From: DASZGI01 sp035938995
Lineage (GTDB): Bacteria > Actinomycetota > Actinomycetes > Streptomycetales > Catenulisporaceae
DNA: 39,173 nt
Direction: 5' to 3'
NCBI RefSeq assembly: GCF_035938995.1
Contig: NZ_DASZGI010000113.1
Location: forward strand, 1 to 39,173
In this document: piece by piece, positions 1 to 8,367 of the stretch
Position numbering within the stretch: position 1 is the stretch's first letter
How the letters are laid out: each line of letters starts with the position of its first letter
Made by a program: the position numbers and the translations under genes
Notes under the pieces: generated by a model
What the model saw: the letters and a program-made list of their open reading frames with translations, nothing else
The model's database searches: none
What the model was told of the DNA's origin: nothing

Positions 1-513
1 GGCCGCGCCGCCGCCGGCGCTCACGATGGTGCCGAGGTAGAGCAGCAGCAGCGGGATCTCGATCAGCGCGAGACAGGCCACGGTGAACGCCGCCAGCTTG
101 GCCAGCGGGTAGTCCAGGCGCCGCATCGGGCGGCAGAAGTACAGCGGCAGGACGTGGCTGCGCAGGTCGCGTGAGACGAGCTCCGGGGCCTGGGCCGCCA
201 CGAAGATGACCATAACCAGCCCGCGCAGCCGGAAGACGTAGGTGTCGTACGGGACTATGCGGCCTCCGCCGCGGGCCGCGGAGATAGCGTTCGCCACTGC
301 GGGCAGGCACATGAGGGCGAAGGTGAGGATCGGCACGATCTTCGCCCGCACGCCGCGCCCGATGCCGAACGCCGACCGCAGGCTGTGCCAGTACAGCGCC
401 CTGATGATGGCCGCCCGGCCCAGCCGCGGTCCGTCGTAGTGCTGGTACCCGAGGTCGTGGATCACGCCACCGTGCCCGGCGATCTCCCCGCTCATGGCGG
501 TCTCACCGCTCAT
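1..513 (-). CDS. ABC-2 type transporter permease, partial (C-terminus beyond window)
   Basis: The reading frame runs off the left edge; about 171 N-terminal residues are visible. It starts at an ATG overlapping the ATPase stop (ATGA, 510-513), so the two are translationally coupled. After a soluble N-terminus with the stretch DLGYQHYDGPRLGR come hydrophobic segments at about residues 65-80, 107-120 and 145-165, and a SRDLRSHVLPLYFCRPMRR loop. This layout is usual for ABC-2 permeases that pair with a single-domain ATPase in actinomycetes. The substrate cannot be told from the sequence. A second in-frame ATG lies six codons downstream. Direction and partner make an exporter likely. Confidence 0.8.
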   Translation of the reverse strand, partial: MSGETAMSGEIAGHGGVIHDLGYQHYDGPRLGRAAIIRALYWHSLRSAFGIGRGVRAKIVPILTFALMCLPAVANAISAARGGGRIVPYDTYVFRLRGLVMVIFVAAQAPELVSRDLRSHVLPLYFCRPMRRLDYPLAKLAAFTVACLALIEIPLLLLYLGTIVSAGGGAA

Positions 514-1448
514 GCGGCACCTCCGGGCGCCTGGTCATGGCTGGCTGCCTGGTCGTCGCGGAACAGCTCCTCGACCCGCCGCCGCTGCTGTTCGAGGCGG
601 TTCAGCGGCAGCCCCAGCTCGGCTATCACGTCGCGGATCACGTCGTACGTGGCATCATCCTCGAGCCGGACCAGCAGGGCCCGCTCATCCGGCTGGGACG
701 CGAGGCCGCGCCGGGACAGCTCGGCCGCCAGTTCCTGCCTGCCCTCGTCGACCTCGACGGCGAGCACCTGGCTGACCCGGGTGAAGCTGGTCATCGTGTC
801 GGCGCGCAGCAGCCCGCCGCGCTCCAGCGCCACCACGTGGTCACAGATCCGCTCGACCTCCCCCAGCAGGTGCGAGGAGACCACGATGGAGATGCCGAAC
901 TCCCCGCCGATCCTGGCGATCAGGTCGAGCATCGCCCGCCGGCCGCCAGGGTCGAGGCCGGTGGTCGGCTCGTCGAGCAGCAGCAGCCGCGGGTCACCGA
1001 CCAGCGTCTGGGCCAGCTTGACCCGCTGCTTCATCCCGGTCGAATAGGTGCCGATCAGCCGGTACCGCTCCTCGTGCAGCCCGACATGGCGCAAGGACTC
1101 GGCGGCCCGCTCCTTGGCCGCCGTGGCCGGGAGCCCGGACATCCGGCCCAGGTGGGTCACGAACTCGGTGCCGGTGACGTCGGGCGGCAGGCAGTCGTGC
1201 TCGGGCATGTAGCCGACCCGCGCCCGGATGAGCTCGCCTTCCGTCGCGGTGTCGTGGCCGAGCACCCGCGCGGTGCCGGAGGTCGGCTCCAGCAGCCCGA
1301 GCAGGATCTTGATCAGCGTGGACTTGCCCGCGCCGTTCGCCCCCACCAAGCCGGTCACGCCGGGTTCCACGGTGAGGGTCAGGTCGGACAGCGCTGTGAC
1401 GCCGCCCGGGTAACGTTTCGTGAGGGCCTGAGTCTCGATGACTGACAC
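510..1448 (-). CDS. ABC transporter ATP-binding protein
   Basis: A 312-residue ATPase that powers the neighbouring permease. Visible motifs in order: Walker A GANGAGKST, Q-loop region before YMPEHDCLPP, ABC signature YSTGMKQRVKL, Walker B LLLLDEPTTGLDP and the switch histidine in VVSSH. After the nucleotide-binding domain comes a C-terminal extension of about 90 residues typical of drug- or lipid-export ATPases of the CcmA/NatA type. I chose the GTG at 1448 (protein beginning MSVIETQALTKRY) because homology starts there; a TTG at 1493 would add 15 unlikely residues. No clear ribosome site precedes it, so the mRNA may be leaderless. It diverges from glmS across a 110-bp gap. Substrate unknown. 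Confidence 0.9.
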   Translation of the reverse strand: MSVIETQALTKRYPGGVTALSDLTLTVEPGVTGLVGANGAGKSTLIKILLGLLEPTSGTARVLGHDTATEGELIRARVGYMPEHDCLPPDVTGTEFVTHLGRMSGLPATAAKERAAESLRHVGLHEERYRLIGTYSTGMKQRVKLAQTLVGDPRLLLLDEPTTGLDPGGRRAMLDLIARIGGEFGISIVVSSHLLGEVERICDHVVALERGGLLRADTMTSFTRVSQVLAVEVDEGRQELAAELSRRGLASQPDERALLVRLEDDATYDVIRDVIAELGLPLNRLEQQRRRVEELFRDDQAASHDQAPGGAA

Positions 1449-1558
1449 GCGGACACCGTAGACCCGGCTGGTGCACTGCGGCGTCGGTCGCAAGGATGAC
1501 CCGCCCCTGGTGGCCGACTCAGGGATGCCCCGGACGACATCCCGGTAAGGTGGCCTGC

Positions 1559-3436
1559 ATGTGTGGAATCGTGGGCTATGTAGGCGGTAAGTCGGCGCTG
1601 GACGTCGTGCTCGAAGGGCTACGGCGGCTGGAGTACCGCGGCTATGACTCCGCCGGTGTCGCGGTGCTGCACAGCTCAGGTGGGCAGGGGTCCGGCGGCC
1701 AGGAGCACCAGCTGGCGGGCCGCAAGAAGGCCGGCAAGCTGGCGAACCTGGAGAAGGAGCTGGCCGAGCGGCCGCTGCCGCCCGCGACCATCGGCCTGGG
1801 CCACACCCGGTGGGCCACCCACGGAGGCCCGACCGACGCGAATGCGCACCCGCACTTCGACGCGGACAACCGCGTCGCCGTGGTGCACAACGGGATCGTG
1901 GAGAACTTCGCGGTGCTGCGGGCCGAGCTGCAGGCCGCCGGGGTCGAACTGCGCAGCGAGACCGACACCGAGGTGGCCGCGCACCTGCTCGCCGCCGAGT
2001 ACGAGCCCGCCGGCCGGGACCTGGCCGAGGCGATGCGCCGGGTGTGCCGCCGCCTGGACGGGGCGTTCACCCTCGTGGCCGTGCACGCGGACCAGCCGGA
2101 CGTGGTCGTCGGCGCGCGGCTGAACTCGCCGCTGGTGGTCGGCCTCGGCGACGGCGAGGCGTTCCTGTGCAGCGACGTGGCCGGGTTCATCGGCCATACC
2201 CGCGAGGCCGTCGAGCTGGGCCAGGCGCAGGTGGTCGAGGTGCGGCGGGACGGGGTGACCGTCACCGGGTTCGACGGCTCCCCGGCCGAGGGCAAGCGCT
2301 TCCACGTGGACTGGGACGTGCAGGCCGCTGAGAAGGGCGGCTACCCCTGGTTCATGCTCAAGGAGATCGACGAGCAGCCGCGGGCGATCGCGGACACCCT
2401 GCTCGGCCGGCTGTCCGCGGAGGGCCGCCTGGTCCTGGACGAGATGCGGATGAGCGAGGACGAGCTGCGCAGCGTGGACAAGATCGTGGTGATCGCCGCG
2501 GGCACCGCGTTCCACGCCGGGATGATCGCCAAGTACGCCATCGAGCACTGGACCCGCATCCCGGTCGAGGTCGAGCTGGCCTCCGAGTTCCGCTACCGGG
2601 ACCCGATCCTGACCCGCGACACCCTGGTCATCGCGATCTCGCAGAGCGGCGAGACCGCCGACACCCTGATGGCGATCCGGCACGCCGCCGAGCAGCACGG
2701 CCGAGTGCTGGCCATCTGCAACACCAACGGAGCGACGATCCCGCGCGAGGCCGACGCGGTGGTCTACACCCACGGCGGACCGGAGATCGCGGTCGCCTCC
2801 ACGAAGGCGTTCCTGACCCAGCTGATCGCGTGCTACCTGGTCGGCTTGTACCTGGCGCAGGTGCGCGGCGAGATGTACGAGGACGAGATCCGCGGCAACC
2901 TGGCGCAGCTGGCCGCCACACCGGAGAAGGTGGCCGAGACGCTGAGCCGGATGGAGCCGGTGCGCGAGCTCGGCCGGGCGCTTAAGGACGAGAGCCGGGT
3001 GCTGTTCCTGGGACGGCATGTCGGGTTCCCGGTAGCGCTCGAGGGCGCGCTCAAGCTCAAGGAGCTGGCCTACGTACACGCCGAGGGCTTCGCGGCCGGG
3101 GAGCTGAAGCACGGCCCGATCGCGCTGATCGAGAAGGACCTTCCGGTCGTCGTCGTCGTGCCGCCGCCGTCCCGGCCGGTGCTGCACGACAAGATCGTGT
3201 CGAACATCCAGGAGATCCGAGCCCGCGGGGCGCGCACGATCGTGATCGCCCAGGACGGGGACGAGGCGGTCGAACCGTTCGCGGACACGCTGATCCGGGT
3301 GCCTGAGCTGCCGACGCTGCTCCAGCCGGTGGTCGCGACCGTGCCGCTGCAGGTGATCGCCTGCGCCATGGCCGACGCCAAGGGCCTCGATGTGGACCAG
3401 CCGCGCAACCTGGCGAAGTCCGTCACCGTCGAATAG
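1559..3436 (+). CDS. glmS: Glutamine--fructose-6-phosphate aminotransferase (isomerizing)
   Basis: Makes glucosamine-6-phosphate from fructose-6-phosphate and glutamine in the cytoplasm, the first step to UDP-GlcNAc for cell wall. The 625-residue length is normal. The start is fixed by family chemistry: the glutaminase nucleophile is the Cys after the initiator Met (MCGIVGYVGG), so the ATG at 1559 is right and an upstream ATG at 1496 is not; TAAGG lies just before it. The glutaminase domain (GLGHTRWATHG, NGIVENF) is followed by two SIS sugar-isomerase domains with SQSGETADT near residue 361 and ALEGALKLKEL, and the conserved C-terminal tail DQPRNLAKSVTVE. It heads the housekeeping block with acpS. 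The leader is too short for a glmS ribozyme. Confidence 0.97.
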   Translation: MCGIVGYVGGKSALDVVLEGLRRLEYRGYDSAGVAVLHSSGGQGSGGQEHQLAGRKKAGKLANLEKELAERPLPPATIGLGHTRWATHGGPTDANAHPHFDADNRVAVVHNGIVENFAVLRAELQAAGVELRSETDTEVAAHLLAAEYEPAGRDLAEAMRRVCRRLDGAFTLVAVHADQPDVVVGARLNSPLVVGLGDGEAFLCSDVAGFIGHTREAVELGQAQVVEVRRDGVTVTGFDGSPAEGKRFHVDWDVQAAEKGGYPWFMLKEIDEQPRAIADTLLGRLSAEGRLVLDEMRMSEDELRSVDKIVVIAAGTAFHAGMIAKYAIEHWTRIPVEVELASEFRYRDPILTRDTLVIAISQSGETADTLMAIRHAAEQHGRVLAICNTNGATIPREADAVVYTHGGPEIAVASTKAFLTQLIACYLVGLYLAQVRGEMYEDEIRGNLAQLAATPEKVAETLSRMEPVRELGRALKDESRVLFLGRHVGFPVALEGALKLKELAYVHAEGFAAGELKHGPIALIEKDLPVVVVVPPPSRPVLHDKIVSNIQEIRARGARTIVIAQDGDEAVEPFADTLIRVPELPTLLQPVVATVPLQVIACAMADAKGLDVDQPRNLAKSVTVE

Positions 3437-3479
3437 TCGAATAAGACAGGCATACCGCCACAGCCGAAAGGACGCCTCG

Positions 3480-3830
3480 GTGATCATCGGAGTGGGGATC
3501 GACGTGGTGGACGTCGCCAGGTTCCAGGCCTCGCTCGAACGCACCCCGGGGTTGCTGGACCGGCTGTTCACCCCGGCCGAGCGAGGGCTGCACACCGCCT
3601 CGCTCGCCGCCCGCTTCGCGGCGAAGGAGGCGCTGGCCAAGGCCCTCGGCGCGCCGAGCGACCTGCACTGGCAGGACGCCGAGGTGGTCAGCGAGCCGGA
3701 CGGGCGCCCCGTCCTGCGCGTCAGCGGCTCCATCGCCGCCCGCGCCGCGCAGCTCGGCGTGAACTCCTGGCACCTGTCGATGAGCCACGACGGCGGCATC
3801 GCGTCGGCGGTCGTCATCGCCGAATCTTGA
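3480..3830 (+). CDS. acpS: Holo-[acyl-carrier-protein] synthase
   Basis: Transfers the 4'-phosphopantetheine arm of CoA to a serine of apo-ACP, activating fatty-acid (and possibly polyketide) carrier proteins. The 116-residue protein has the family's two Mg-binding signatures: GIDVVDVARF at the N-terminus and RFAAKEALAKALG near residue 45, with the C-terminal LSMSHDGG segment. The GTG start is preceded by AAAGGA at a 7-base spacing. It lies 43 bases after glmS and 30 bases before the NAD(P)HX repair gene. A 14-bp tandem duplication begins in its last codons and covers the stop. Length and motifs fit AcpS and not an Sfp-type transferase. Confidence 0.95.
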   Translation: MIIGVGIDVVDVARFQASLERTPGLLDRLFTPAERGLHTASLAARFAAKEALAKALGAPSDLHWQDAEVVSEPDGRPVLRVSGSIAARAAQLGVNSWHLSMSHDGGIASAVVIAES

Positions 3831-3851
3831 TGTCGTGATCTTGATGTCGGG
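3824..3851 (+). repeat. Two-copy 14-bp tandem repeat across the acpS stop codon
   Basis: Copies at 3824-3837 and 3838-3851 read ATCTTGATGTCGTG and ATCTTGATGTCGGG, differing at one base. The first copy includes the last two acpS codons and the TGA; the second ends in the purine-rich bases that form the ribosome site (GGGAGC) for the next gene. The period is not a multiple of three, so the second copy puts another TGA in a different frame. Confidence 0.75.
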
Positions 3852-3860
3852 AGCGTCCTG

Positions 3861-5318
3861 ATGCGCCGCGCCTACCGTGTCGAGGCGATCCGCGCCGCCG
3901 AAGCCGATCTGATGGAGCGTCTGCCGGGCGGCGCTCTGATGCAGCGCGCCGCCGCGGGCCTGGCCACCGTCGCCGCGCAGATCCTGCGCGAGGCCGGGGG
4001 TGTCTACGGGTCCCGTGTCACGCTCCTGGTGGGGGTTGGGGACAACGGCGGCGACGCGCTCTACGCCGGATCGTTCCTCGCTCGCCGCGGTGCACACGTG
4101 GACGCAGTGCTCGTCGACCCGGACCGCGCGCACAGCCGCGGTCTAGCCGCGCTGCTTGCCGCTGGCGGACGGGTCGTCGGCTCTGAAGTGCTCGCCGCCG
4201 CAGACCTCGTCATCGACGGCCTGCTCGGTATCGGCGGCAAAGGCGGCCTGCGCGGCGCCGCGGCCGAACTCGCCGCCGCCGCGGCCGCGGCGAGCGCCCC
4301 GATCCTCGCCGTGGATCTGCCGAGCGGGATCGACGCCGATTCGGGCGAGGTCGCCGGCCCCACGATCCGGGCCGACGTCACCGTGACCTTCGGCGCCTTC
4401 AAGCCCGGCCTGCTGATCGACCCGGCGGCCGAGCGCGCGGGCGTCGTCGAGTTCGTGGACATCGGCCTCGACGCGCTGCCTCCGGACCCCGCCGTCGAGG
4501 CCCTCCAAGCGGAGGACGTCGCCGCGCTCCTGCCCGTCGCGGACCGCGAAACCGACAAGTACCGGCGCGGCGTCGTCGGGATCGCCTGCGGCTCCGAGCG
4601 CTACCCGGGCGCCGGGGTGCTCGCCTTCGGCGCGGCGGTCCACGCGGGCACGGGCGCGGTGCGCTACAGCGGCCCGCCCGCCGTGCGCTCCGAGATCCTG
4701 CACCGCTGGCCGGAGGCGCTCCTTGAGGGCCCCATGCCGGACAGCTCGGGCCGGGTCCAGGCGTGGGTCTGCGGCAGCGGCTTCCCGGCCGACGGCGACG
4801 ACGAGAACGACCGCACCTGGCAGGTGATCGAGAGCGGCCTGCCCGCCGTCCTTGACGCCGGAGCGCTGGCTTACCTCGGCGACGGCGGCGATACACGCAG
4901 CCCGCAGCTCTCCGAACGCATCGTGCTGACGCCGCACGCGGGCGAGGCGGCGCGGCTGCTCGGCACCGAGCGCGCCGAGGTGGAGGCCCACCGGCTGCAT
5001 TCGGTCCGCCGTCTGGCCGCGGACTTCGGCGTGACCGTCCTGCTCAAGGGCACGACGACGCTCATCGCCGAACCCGGGGGCGCCACGGTGCGGGCCAACC
5101 CCACCGGCACCCCCGCGCTCGCCACCGCGGGCAGCGGCGACGTGCTGGCCGGCCTGATCGGCGGGCTGCTGGCCGCCGGGCTGCGCCCCCTGGACGCCGC
5201 GAGCGTCGGCGCCTACCTGCACGGCACGGCCGGTCGTCTGGCGCAGCGTACCGGGCCGGTCGCGGCCGGTGATCTCCTGGCCGCACTGCCGCTGGCCTGG
5301 CACAATCTCACGCAATGA
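3861..5318 (+). CDS. nnr: Bifunctional NAD(P)HX epimerase / ADP-dependent (S)-NAD(P)HX dehydratase
   Basis: Repairs hydrated, inactive NADH and NADPH. The 485-residue fusion has an N-terminal YjeF_N epimerase domain (about residues 1-210; VGVGDNGGDALYAG, VDLPSGIDADSG) and a C-terminal ribokinase-like YjeF_C dehydratase domain (about 220-480; LTPHAGEAARLLG, ATAGSGDVLAGLIGGLLAAGL). Both nucleotide-handling motifs look intact, so both activities are expected. The ATG start has a GGGAGC ribosome site 7 bases upstream. The end overlaps the alr start (ATGA), implying one transcript from glmS or acpS through alr. This fusion is usual in bacteria and its position between acpS and alr is common in actinomycetes (established knowledge). 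Confidence 0.95.
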   Translation: MRRAYRVEAIRAAEADLMERLPGGALMQRAAAGLATVAAQILREAGGVYGSRVTLLVGVGDNGGDALYAGSFLARRGAHVDAVLVDPDRAHSRGLAALLAAGGRVVGSEVLAAADLVIDGLLGIGGKGGLRGAAAELAAAAAAASAPILAVDLPSGIDADSGEVAGPTIRADVTVTFGAFKPGLLIDPAAERAGVVEFVDIGLDALPPDPAVEALQAEDVAALLPVADRETDKYRRGVVGIACGSERYPGAGVLAFGAAVHAGTGAVRYSGPPAVRSEILHRWPEALLEGPMPDSSGRVQAWVCGSGFPADGDDENDRTWQVIESGLPAVLDAGALAYLGDGGDTRSPQLSERIVLTPHAGEAARLLGTERAEVEAHRLHSVRRLAADFGVTVLLKGTTTLIAEPGGATVRANPTGTPALATAGSGDVLAGLIGGLLAAGLRPLDAASVGAYLHGTAGRLAQRTGPVAAGDLLAALPLAWHNLTQ

Positions 5319-6457
5319 GTTCACAACGCCCAGCCCGCCTGGAAGCCCGGATCGACCTCGGCGCGATCCGCGCGAACATCGGCCGCATGCGCGATGTCGC
5401 CGGTTCGGCCGACGTCATGGCCGTGGTCAAGGCGGACGCCTACGGGCACGGCATGGTCGAGTGCGCGCGGGCCGCGGTCGCCGCCGGAGCGACCTGGCTG
5501 GGAGTCGCGCTGCCCGAAGAGGCATTGGCCCTGCGCGCGGCCGGGCTGACGGAGCGGATGCTGACGTGGCTGCACGCGCCCGGCGACCCCTTCGCCGACC
5601 TGGTCGCGGCAGACGTCGACGTCTCCGTTTCAGGGCTGTGGGCGCTGCGCGAGGTGACCGAGGCGGTGCGCGCGCTCGGCCGCCCGGCCCGCATCCAGCT
5701 CAAGGTGGACACCGGGCTCGGCCGCAACGGCGCTCAGCCCGCCGACTGGCCCCTGCTCGTCGAGGACGCCCTTAAGGCGCAGGAGGACGGGCTAATCAGC
5801 ATCACCGGCGTCTGGTCCCACTTCGCCTGCGCCGACGAGCCACACCACCCCTCCGTCGCGTCACAGCTCGCCGCCTTCCGGGAGGCGCTGGCCCACGCGG
5901 AGAACGCCGGCGTGCGTCCCGAGGTGCGGCATCTGGCGAACTCACCGGGCGCGCTGCTCGTCCCCGATTGCCAATTCGACCTCATCCGCTCGGGCCTGGC
6001 GACCTACGGCGTCTCGCCCAGCCCGGAAGAGGGCAGCGCGGCAGACTTCGGACTGCGCCCCGCGATGACCCTCGTCGGCCGCCTCGCCCTGGTGAAGCAG
6101 GTCCCGAAGGGCCACGGCGTCTCGTACGGCCACACCTACCACACCCGGCGCCCCACCAGGCTCGGCCTCGTTCCCGCCGGATACGCCGACGGGATCCCAC
6201 GTGCCGCCTCGGGCCGCGGGCCGGTCTCGGTCGACGGCGTGTGCCACACCGTCGCCGGACGGGTGGCGATGGACCAGTTCGTCATCGACCTCGGCGGGCA
6301 GGAGGCCGGCGTCGGCGACGAGGTCGTGCTGTTCGGCCCCGGCGACCGCGGCGAGCCCACCGCGCAGGACTGGGCGGACGCGGTCGGCACGATCGCCTAC
6401 GAGATCGTGACCCGGATCGGGCCGCGCGTTCCGCGGGTGTATCTGAACCGTTCCTGA
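5315..6457 (+). CDS. alr: Alanine racemase
   Basis: PLP enzyme interconverting L- and D-alanine, providing D-Ala for peptidoglycan in the cytoplasm. The 380-residue length is normal. The PLP-binding lysine is Lys39 in VVKADAYGHG; the second catalytic base is the tyrosine in GVSYGHTYHT of the C-terminal beta domain; LGLVPAGYADG and GRVAMDQFVIDL are conserved nearby. The N-terminal TIM barrel starts at ARIDLGAIRANI. The ATG overlaps the preceding stop. Downstream there are 144 bases before the hydrolase gene, where a paired direct repeat lies, so the next unit may have its own promoter. Confidence 0.96.
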   Translation: MSSQRPARLEARIDLGAIRANIGRMRDVAGSADVMAVVKADAYGHGMVECARAAVAAGATWLGVALPEEALALRAAGLTERMLTWLHAPGDPFADLVAADVDVSVSGLWALREVTEAVRALGRPARIQLKVDTGLGRNGAQPADWPLLVEDALKAQEDGLISITGVWSHFACADEPHHPSVASQLAAFREALAHAENAGVRPEVRHLANSPGALLVPDCQFDLIRSGLATYGVSPSPEEGSAADFGLRPAMTLVGRLALVKQVPKGHGVSYGHTYHTRRPTRLGLVPAGYADGIPRAASGRGPVSVDGVCHTVAGRVAMDQFVIDLGGQEAGVGDEVVLFGPGDRGEPTAQDWADAVGTIAYEIVTRIGPRVPRVYLNRS

Positions 6458-6486
6458 CCACGGATCGTCATGTCCACTGTTCGGCA

Positions 6487-6517
6487 GGGAAATCATGCGT
6501 GATCGACCGGGAAATCA
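6487..6517 (+). repeat. Direct repeat GGGAAATCA in the alr-hydrolase gap
   Basis: GGGAAATCA occurs at 6487-6495 and 6509-6517, start to start 22 bp, about two helical turns, and each copy is followed by a YG step. It lies about 85-115 bases upstream of the hydrolase start. The spacing fits a regulator binding one DNA face or part of an alternative promoter; which of these cannot be decided from sequence. Confidence 0.4.
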
Positions 6518-6601
6518 CGTATGAAACGCTACCGGGAGGTAACAAACTAGGGGGAGAGCCGAGCGGCCATCCGCCGGCAGCACGGAAGGAAGAACAGTCT
6601 C

Positions 6602-7795
6602 GTGTCTGAAGGTGCGTCAGGGCGCGGAATCCCGCGTGGCGCGGGCATCGTCGGTGCCGCGCTCGGGGTGATCGCAACCGGTGCGGCAGTGGGTATCGCG
6701 GTCGAGCGCTACACGATCGGCCGCGCCGTCCGACGCATGGCCGAGACCCACGATCCGGGCGAGGCGTTCGGCACCCTGCGCGGCGTGCCCCAGAGCGTGA
6801 TGGCCGCGGACGGCGTCGAGCTCTACGTCGAAGTGGACGATCCCTTCGGGCGGCCGCGCAGCATCGACTGGAAGAGCGCCGGGCGCTCGTCGCGCCCGAT
6901 GCGCAAACCCGCCGCCACGCGCTCGGAGCAGCACCCGACGCTGCTTTTCACCCACGGGTTCTGTCTCCCCCAGGACTCCTGGCACTATCAGCGCGCCGAG
7001 TTCTCCGGCGAGTACCGGATGGTGTTCTGGGACCAGCGCGGCCACGGCCGGTCCGACCGGCCCAAGCCCGGCACCGAGCTGTCCATCGACGTGTTGGGCG
7101 AGGACCTCTACGCGGTGCTCGAAGCCACCTGCCCGACCGGCCCGGTGATCCTGATCGGGCACTCGATGGGCGGCATGACGATGATGGCGCTGGCCGAACG
7201 GCATCCCGAGCTGTTCGGCGACCGCATCGTCGGCGCGGCGCTGCTCGCCACGTCGGCCGGGGAGTTCACCGAGCTGGCCTTCGGGCTGCCGCGGCTGGGC
7301 GCGAAGGTCTTCCACCGGACCGTGCCGGGCGTGTTCGAGCTGCTGTCCAAGCAGCGCGACCTGGTCGAGCGGGGCCGCCGGTTCGGCGGCGATCTCGGCC
7401 TGGTGCTGACCAAGCGCTACGCCTTCGGCTCCGAGGCCCCAGAGTCCGTGGTCCGGTTCGTCCAGGAGATGATCCAGTCGACGCCGATAGACGTCATCGC
7501 GGACTACTTCCCGATCTTCCGCGCGCACGACAAGCTCGCCGCGCTGCCGGTCTTCGACAAGGTGCCGACGCTGGTGCTGGCCGGGGGAAAGGACATGCTG
7601 CTGCCGAGCTCGCACAGCCGGGCGCTGGCGGACGCGATCCCGAGCGCGCGTTTCGTGGCCGTCGAGGACGCGGGGCACCTGGTGATCCTCGAGCGCCCCG
7701 ACGAAGTGGGCCGCGCGTTGCGTACCCTGGTGGAGAACGTCGAGGAGCGCCTCGGCGAGGACCGCGACGATGCCCCCAGGAGAGCAGCGCGTTGA
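6602..7795 (+). CDS. Membrane-anchored alpha/beta-fold hydrolase
   Basis: A 397-residue alpha/beta hydrolase. An N-terminal hydrophobic stretch (about residues 14-34, GIVGAALGVIATGAAVGIAV) suggests a membrane anchor. The core follows: FTHGFCLPQDSW oxyanion region, WDQRGHGRSDRP, nucleophile elbow GHSMGG with Ser188, an acid in GGKDMLLP and the histidine in EDAGHLVILERP, so a complete triad is present. The GTG start has GGAAGGAAG upstream. The end overlaps the tsaE TTG start by four bases. Hydrolases occupy this alr-tsaE position in many actinomycetes (established knowledge), but the substrate is unknown; a lipid or cell-envelope ester is a guess from the location. Confidence 0.88.
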   Translation: MSEGASGRGIPRGAGIVGAALGVIATGAAVGIAVERYTIGRAVRRMAETHDPGEAFGTLRGVPQSVMAADGVELYVEVDDPFGRPRSIDWKSAGRSSRPMRKPAATRSEQHPTLLFTHGFCLPQDSWHYQRAEFSGEYRMVFWDQRGHGRSDRPKPGTELSIDVLGEDLYAVLEATCPTGPVILIGHSMGGMTMMALAERHPELFGDRIVGAALLATSAGEFTELAFGLPRLGAKVFHRTVPGVFELLSKQRDLVERGRRFGGDLGLVLTKRYAFGSEAPESVVRFVQEMIQSTPIDVIADYFPIFRAHDKLAALPVFDKVPTLVLAGGKDMLLPSSHSRALADAIPSARFVAVEDAGHLVILERPDEVGRALRTLVENVEERLGEDRDDAPRRAAR

Positions 7796-8286
7796 GCGAG
7801 CCAGCCGCCGTCGAGACCGGGCCGGTGACCGTACAGGCGCAGACGGCGGAGAGGACGCGCAAGACCGGGCGATGGCTCGGCGAGCGGCTGCGGCGAGGCG
7901 ATCTGGTCATCCTCTCGGGCGAATTGGGAGCCGGGAAGACCACGTTCACCCAGGGCTTGGCCGAAGGGCTCGGCGTGCGCGGCCCGATCACCTCCCCGAC
8001 GTTCGTGATCGCGCGGGTGCACCCGAGCCTGGCCGGCGGGCCGCCGCTGGTGCACGTGGACGCCTACCGGCTCGGCTCGTTGGCGGAACTCGACGACCTG
8101 GACCTGGACGCCTCGGTCGAGGATTCGGTGACCGTGGTCGAGTGGGGCGAGGGAAAGGCCGAGGTGCTGTCCGGCGACCGGATCGAGGTGCGGATCGAGC
8201 GGGCCCTGGCGCAGTCGCCGGACGACGTAGACGCCGACCCTCGCACGATCGTCATCACGGTTCACGGCGCCGCGCGCACACTCTGA
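7792..8286 (+). CDS. tsaE: tRNA N6-threonylcarbamoyladenosine biosynthesis ATPase TsaE
   Basis: P-loop ATPase that energises the TsaB-TsaD complex adding threonylcarbamoyl to A37 of ANN-decoding tRNAs. The 164-residue protein has the Walker A ELGAGKTTF (Lys49), the TSPTF segment typical of TsaE, VHVDAYRL and a VVEWGE motif near the end. The start is a TTG overlapping the hydrolase stop (TTGA), with AGGAGAGC upstream. The usual following gene, tsaB, is here separated by a reverse-strand gene. The C-terminus (about 30 residues after the conserved core) is longer than in E. coli, as in other actinomycetes. Confidence 0.95.
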   Translation: MSEPAAVETGPVTVQAQTAERTRKTGRWLGERLRRGDLVILSGELGAGKTTFTQGLAEGLGVRGPITSPTFVIARVHPSLAGGPPLVHVDAYRLGSLAELDDLDLDASVEDSVTVVEWGEGKAEVLSGDRIEVRIERALAQSPDDVDADPRTIVITVHGAARTL

Positions 8287-8367
8287 CCGCACGTCAGCCT
8301 CCGGGCTGGCGCCCGCATTCATTCACACCCATATCTAATTCACGGCTGCTTCCAATCAGAACCGCAT

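Noticed and set aside
1449..1558. glmS ribozyme or riboswitch upstream of glmS
   Set aside because: The divergent gap is only 110 bases and shows just a 6-bp stem (1522-1527/1538-1543) before the ribosome site. The ribozyme is known from Firmicutes and is not expected here.
1676..3817. A 713-codon open frame antisense to glmS and acpS
   Set aside because: Low-complexity His/Arg/Asp-rich shadow of two clearly real genes, typical in GC-rich DNA.
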